Assembly (NCBI GenBank): GCA_026390575.1
Contig: JAPLFR010000015.1
Span: forward strand, 233,101-297,100
Length of the DNA: 64,000 bases
Direction: 5' to 3'
DNA from: Ignavibacteriales bacterium
Lineage (GTDB): Bacteria; Bacteroidota; Ignavibacteria; UBA10030
The position numbers were made by a program, and so were the translations under genes. Every line of letters starts with the position of its first letter. Within the stretch, counting starts at the first letter, position 1. Shown here one piece after another: positions 60,752-64,000 of this stretch. The notes under the pieces are model-generated. The model saw only the letters and a list, made by a program, of their open reading frames with translations, was not told the origin of the DNA and ran no database searches.

Positions 60752-62146
60752 TTATGGTCGTGTGACAAATGAAAACACATACGGTTTTTTCAATGGTACA
60801 TCGTACATATCCCGGACATTTGTTGAAACAGTGACAGTGTACTTTGTATTACTCGCCATTCCTGATGAAGGCGTAAATATTATCGTTTGAGGATAATCGT
60901 ACGAGGAGTATGGGTTGTAATATGAAAAACTCCCCGCTACTGGTGGAGATATCTGGATTGCGGATTGTGACTGTACTGACGCTAGCTTTACATAACTATT
61001 GAAGGTTATACTAATTGTCTGAGTTGGTGATACAAAGAGCTGCGCATTCTGCGGACTGACATTGGTTATTGCAAAGGCAGCGGTCCGGAACCACATGTCG
61101 TAATCTTTTCCTAACGCAATACCGTCCTTGTCAAGTGCATTGCCGCCGATATGCACGGATATAGTTGTATCTGTCAGGAATGGCCCGCCGGGATAGATCA
61201 GGAGAACATTCTCTTCCGGCCAGAGGAATAATTTATTCATATTCGGAGAGACAATGGTTGCAGATTCGGTTGATGTTGGTTCCATTCTTCGAGGGAAGGT
61301 AATTCGGATACCCGAATTGGAGAGAGGATCTACTTCCTCGTCACCATACATAGGCGTTGATTGAATCCCATAAATCGTTGTATAAGATTGAACAGTTCTA
61401 AAATTAAATGTTAAGGGGAATCGTACATGATTGCCCGCGGTATCTTTTGCCGCGGTTGACAGGGTAACCGAGTAATTTGTGTCGGCGAAGCAATCCTTTT
61501 TTGCGATCACATATGTAAACGAGGACACCTTGCTGTAGGTAGTAATCGTAGCCCCTTTCTCAGAGCGAACGCCCGATGCATTGTCCGCATACATAGTCGT
61601 ATACGGCGCCCAAGTATACTGACCCCAAACGAAAACACCATCCGTTGCCGGTAACGTTGAAAACGCCTGTTCAACACTTGCCCGATCCATAGGCTGGGTA
61701 AAGGTAATGGAAATCGAGATGCGGCCATAGCGCCAGTCATAGACAATCTCGTCTTTATCATTCGGGTAATAGGTTGAGACCAATTCCGGCACTTTTGAAA
61801 GATCGACATCCCCCAGATACATGATCGCACCACCCGTGATAACAACATTCTGACGCTCGTAAATCCGGTATTGGTCTGTGCGGATCGTGAGTGTGTAATT
61901 TCCGGCGCGAAGATCACGGAACGTAAAAGATCCATCCACAGGATTGATTGCTATCGAATCCACCGGGCTGAGCTGGGAAACAATCGCCATAGCACTGCTC
62001 TCCTTTTGCAGAACACGGCCGAGCAAATCACCATGGAGTAAATCATTGTGATAGATTTTTTCGCTATCGTAGTTATACTCAACAATTTTATCCTGGCATC
62101 CAAATGAACATACGATAACTGCAAGGTAAACGAAGAGCCGTTTCAT
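60752..62146 (-). CDS. Lipoprotein with repeated bacterial Ig-like (Big_5) domains
   Basis: This 464-residue protein has a lipoprotein signal ending SFGC (Cys17). A carboxypeptidase-regulatory-like domain (about residues 50-120) contains DGSFTFRDLRAGNYTLTI. At least three Big_5/SbsA-like Ig domains follow, marked by ITFTQPMDR, ITFPRRMEP and ITFNSYVK. The frame is open from 62245, but the ATG at 62146 has AAGGAG upstream and fits the signal peptide. It is likely a cell-surface protein, and its strand and spacing suggest an operon with the barrel protein. Confidence 0.8.
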   Translation of the reverse strand: MKRLFVYLAVIVCSFGCQDKIVEYNYDSEKIYHNDLLHGDLLGRVLQKESSAMAIVSQLSPVDSIAINPVDGSFTFRDLRAGNYTLTIRTDQYRIYERQNVVITGGAIMYLGDVDLSKVPELVSTYYPNDKDEIVYDWRYGRISISITFTQPMDRASVEQAFSTLPATDGVFVWGQYTWAPYTTMYADNASGVRSEKGATITTYSKVSSFTYVIAKKDCFADTNYSVTLSTAAKDTAGNHVRFPLTFNFRTVQSYTTIYGIQSTPMYGDEEVDPLSNSGIRITFPRRMEPTSTESATIVSPNMNKLFLWPEENVLLIYPGGPFLTDTTISVHIGGNALDKDGIALGKDYDMWFRTAAFAITNVSPQNAQLFVSPTQTISITFNSYVKLASVQSQSAIQISPPVAGSFSYYNPYSSYDYPQTIIFTPSSGMASNTKYTVTVSTNVRDMYDVPLKKPYVFSFVTRP

Positions 62147-62709
62147 GGCTTTCTCTCCTTTGTTGATCGTGAATTTGATTTCTGCGGGAAATTTTCTGAC
62201 GGTATTGTACTCAATCCTATACCGAAGGTCAACTTCTCTCGTCAAAGAATTATTCCTACGTATATAAAACGATTAATGAACCTTCTACACCTATTACGGC
62301 GTTCATAATTCAAATTCAACAAGTAAAAAGAGCCCGCTGCTGCTTCCTTCTGTAAATACAAAGCAAGACACCTGTAATAAAATCGGGCTAAATACGGCAT
62401 TGGTATGATAACAGTAATAGACGTAACAGAGTATGCACGATTTATTAAAGGATTTCGCGAAGCGAAAGTACGATAAAGTGAATTTTGCATCGAGTCAGCC
62501 AATAAAAAAAAATGCTAAAAATCTGTTCTCAATGTTGGAACATTGGGAACCCATGCTGCGTCTACCATCATTCGTGCATTTGACTTCTCTGCAATGGTTC
62601 ATGCGGAAGTCCGTTACGAATTTGTAAATCAGTGCTTGGAAATGTGGTTCATTTTTCATAAAATTGTTCCGCTCTGAAAGGCGAACATTCACTAACTTGT
62701 AAGAAACCT
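62147..62709. other. Gene-free divergent intergenic region
   Basis: These 563 bp separate the Ig-like lipoprotein gene (minus) from the ABC transporter gene (plus). Short open frames on both strands have no ribosome-binding site or recognisable product, so I call none. An inverted repeat, CAATGTT-GG-AACATTG at 62530-62545, is a possible operator. Promoters for both flanking genes should lie here. Confidence 0.45.
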
Positions 62710-63657
62710 ATGGCTATTGCAGTTCGAAATTTGACAAAACTCTACGGCACCGAAAAAGCGGTGAACGATATTTCGTTCGATGTGAAAACAGGCGAAATTC
62801 TTGGCTTTCTTGGTCCCAATGGTGCCGGCAAAACCACGACGATGAAAATCATCACCTGTTACATGCCGCCTACATCCGGTAAGGTTGAAGTGGAAGGTTT
62901 GGATATCGCCGAACATTCGTTTGACGTGCGGAAAAAAATCGGGTACCTGCCTGAGATGAATCCACTCTACTTTGATATGAATGTTGTGGAATATTTAGAC
63001 TACTCCGCACGCCTGCATGGATTGAAAGATGCTCTGTTGAGAAGCCGGTTGAAGGAAATGATCGATGTGTGCGGCATTGCCGATGTGAGGCACAAAGACA
63101 TCGGCGAGTTGTCGAAAGGATTTCGCCAGCGTGTGGGACTTGCGCAGGCGATGATTCACGATCCCGAGGTGCTCATTCTTGATGAGCCGACCAGCGGTCT
63201 TGACCCGAATCAAATTGTGGAGATACGTAATCTTATCCGCCAGCTTGGCCGCGCAAAAACAGTTGTGCTTTCCACGCATATACTTTCAGAAGTACAGGCA
63301 ACCTGCGACCGCGTCATCATCATTAATGAAGGAACAATCGTTGCCGATGGGACGCTGGAGCAATTGCAGCAAGATTTCCGCGGCTCCGAAAAGATTTCAT
63401 TGGAATTAAAAGCCAACACGACAAATGCAATGACGGCGATGTATCCAAAGTTCAAAGAAATCTTGCATGTAGAGTCGGTAGAGTATGTCGGGCAGGAAGG
63501 CGATGTGCACAAGTTCTCCATTCTCACAGAAAAAGGATTTGACATTCGCGAACAAATTTTCAGGCGTGCAGTATCTGAAGGATGGGTATTGATGGAAATG
63601 TCGCGTAAGGCGACGAGTCTGGAAGAAGTCTTCCATAAACTAACGACTTCAGAGTAG
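62710..63657 (+). CDS. ABC transporter ATP-binding protein, GldA-like
   Basis: This 315-residue ATPase has Walker A GPNGAGKTTT (about residues 35-44), the signature LSKGFRQRVGLAQ, Walker B VLILDEPTSGLDP and the H-loop LSTHIL. The last 90 residues form an accessory domain common in ABC-2-type exporters. The overall sequence resembles GldA of gliding motility and other ABC-2 transporter ATPases of this phylum. The gene is followed, 146 bp on, by the start of an ABC-2-type permease. The substrate is unknown. Confidence 0.85.
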   Translation: MAIAVRNLTKLYGTEKAVNDISFDVKTGEILGFLGPNGAGKTTTMKIITCYMPPTSGKVEVEGLDIAEHSFDVRKKIGYLPEMNPLYFDMNVVEYLDYSARLHGLKDALLRSRLKEMIDVCGIADVRHKDIGELSKGFRQRVGLAQAMIHDPEVLILDEPTSGLDPNQIVEIRNLIRQLGRAKTVVLSTHILSEVQATCDRVIIINEGTIVADGTLEQLQQDFRGSEKISLELKANTTNAMTAMYPKFKEILHVESVEYVGQEGDVHKFSILTEKGFDIREQIFRRAVSEGWVLMEMSRKATSLEEVFHKLTTSE

Positions 63658-63751
63658 TTGAGTATAAAGTATCTGAGGTGTCAGGAGTGGAGCAAGCAGC
63701 CGGCAATATACAGCGAAGAGTGATCAGTGACTAATGAAGAGTGAAAAAATT

Positions 63752-63800
63752 ATCAGCGAAATTAGTAATCTGCGTTCAATCTGTGTAATCTGGGAAATCA
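63752..63800. repeat. 49-nt dispersed repeat, copy 2
   Basis: It aligns gap-free with 47404-47452 at 40 of 49 positions. Here it ends 3 nt before the ATG of the permease gene, so it forms the whole ribosome-binding region. Confidence 0.55.
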
Positions 63801-63803
63801 TTT

Positions 63804-64000
63804 ATGAAATTTGACATCAAAGAATTACCAACGCATCTCGGCAAGCTTTCCAATGTGGGAACAATCTTTAAAAAAGAATTGCGTTCCTATTTCAACTCGG
63901 CAGTAGCATATGTCGTCATTGTCGTGTTCCTCGCCATTGTCGGCTGGATGTACACGAGCAGCATGTTTCTTATCAACGTGGCATCGCTCCGCATGATGTT
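63804..64000 (+). CDS. ABC-2-type transporter permease, truncated by the window end
   Basis: Only the first 65 codons are present. After a hydrophilic N terminus comes IFKKELRSYFNSAVAYVVIVVF, the typical opening of ABC-2/GldF-type permeases (KKELRSYFxSPxAYVV), and a first membrane helix. Placement after the ATPase gene supports pairing. No classical Shine-Dalgarno sequence is evident because the 49-nt repeat runs up to the start codon. Confidence 0.75.
   Translation, partial: MKFDIKELPTHLGKLSNVGTIFKKELRSYFNSAVAYVVIVVFLAIVGWMYTSSMFLINVASLRMM

Noticed and set aside
62242-62627. Short open frames in the 563-bp gap before the ABC transporter
   Set aside because: No ribosome-binding site and no recognisable product; overlapping on both strands.

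Overview
The window looks like a chromosomal segment of an aerobic or microaerobic Gram-negative bacterium of the FCB superphylum. I favour an Ignavibacteria- or Bacteroidota-like lineage. The evidence is an alternative complex III locus joined to an A2-type (YSHPxVY) haem-copper oxidase, a GldA-like ABC transporter, lipoproteins and an outer-membrane barrel protein, and moderate GC. Many genes have a clear Shine-Dalgarno sequence (AAGGAG type), which fits Ignavibacteria better than classical Bacteroidetes. This placement is inference; there is no rRNA or ribosomal protein gene to anchor it.

Layout. 0-6 kb: a YceI-like secreted lipocalin, a phosphofructokinase, two sensor histidine kinases and a short asparaginase-domain protein. 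6.05-6.56 kb: a tRNA-Val(UAC) on the minus strand beside a broken copy of its 3' end. 6.56-21.4 kb: one long plus-strand respiratory operon. It holds pentahaem ActA, a small twin-arginine protein, ActB, ActC, an ActD-ActE fusion, ActF, a second monohaem cytochrome c, Sco, oxidase subunits I, III, IV and II, a polytopic membrane cytochrome c and haem O synthase. It should carry electrons from quinol through complex III and c haems to oxygen. 21.4-22.8 kb: a TerB-like protein and an alpha/beta hydrolase.

22.9-38 kb is dominated by potassium: a KimA/APC-type transporter, diverging from a complete but rearranged kdp cluster (Cas2/SinR-like protein, kdpC, small membrane ORF, kdpF, kdpA, kdpB, small membrane ORF, kdpD, kdpE), and an RCK-gated potassium channel. 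cydAB (bd oxidase) and a cupin lie between. The region between the KimA-like gene and the kdp cluster carries a series of TTTATA hexamers spaced by whole helical turns, resembling the TTTATA element of the E. coli KdpE site.

38-53.8 kb holds a LonB-type protease, endonuclease III, a CorC/CNNM protein, a divergent SF1 helicase-like ATPase with degenerate motifs, an HpnE-like flavoprotein, a DUF4139 protein, a PAP2-family membrane protein, a CPBP protease, an NAD-dependent epimerase, an esterase and an SdiA-regulated-like protein.

53.8-57.4 kb looks like an accessory cassette array. Four minus-strand genes (GNAT acetyltransferase, small lipoprotein, small secreted protein, Ig/FnIII/formylglycine-generating-enzyme-type lipoprotein) are separated by about 90-nt palindrome-rich repeats. 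Two of the repeats end in GTTAGGC, as integron attC sites do. No integrase is in the window, so it is a candidate cluster of attC sites lacking an integrase. 57.8-62.1 kb encodes cell-envelope proteins (GH76-like, outer-membrane barrel, Ig-like lipoprotein). The window ends in an ABC transporter ATPase and the truncated start of its permease.
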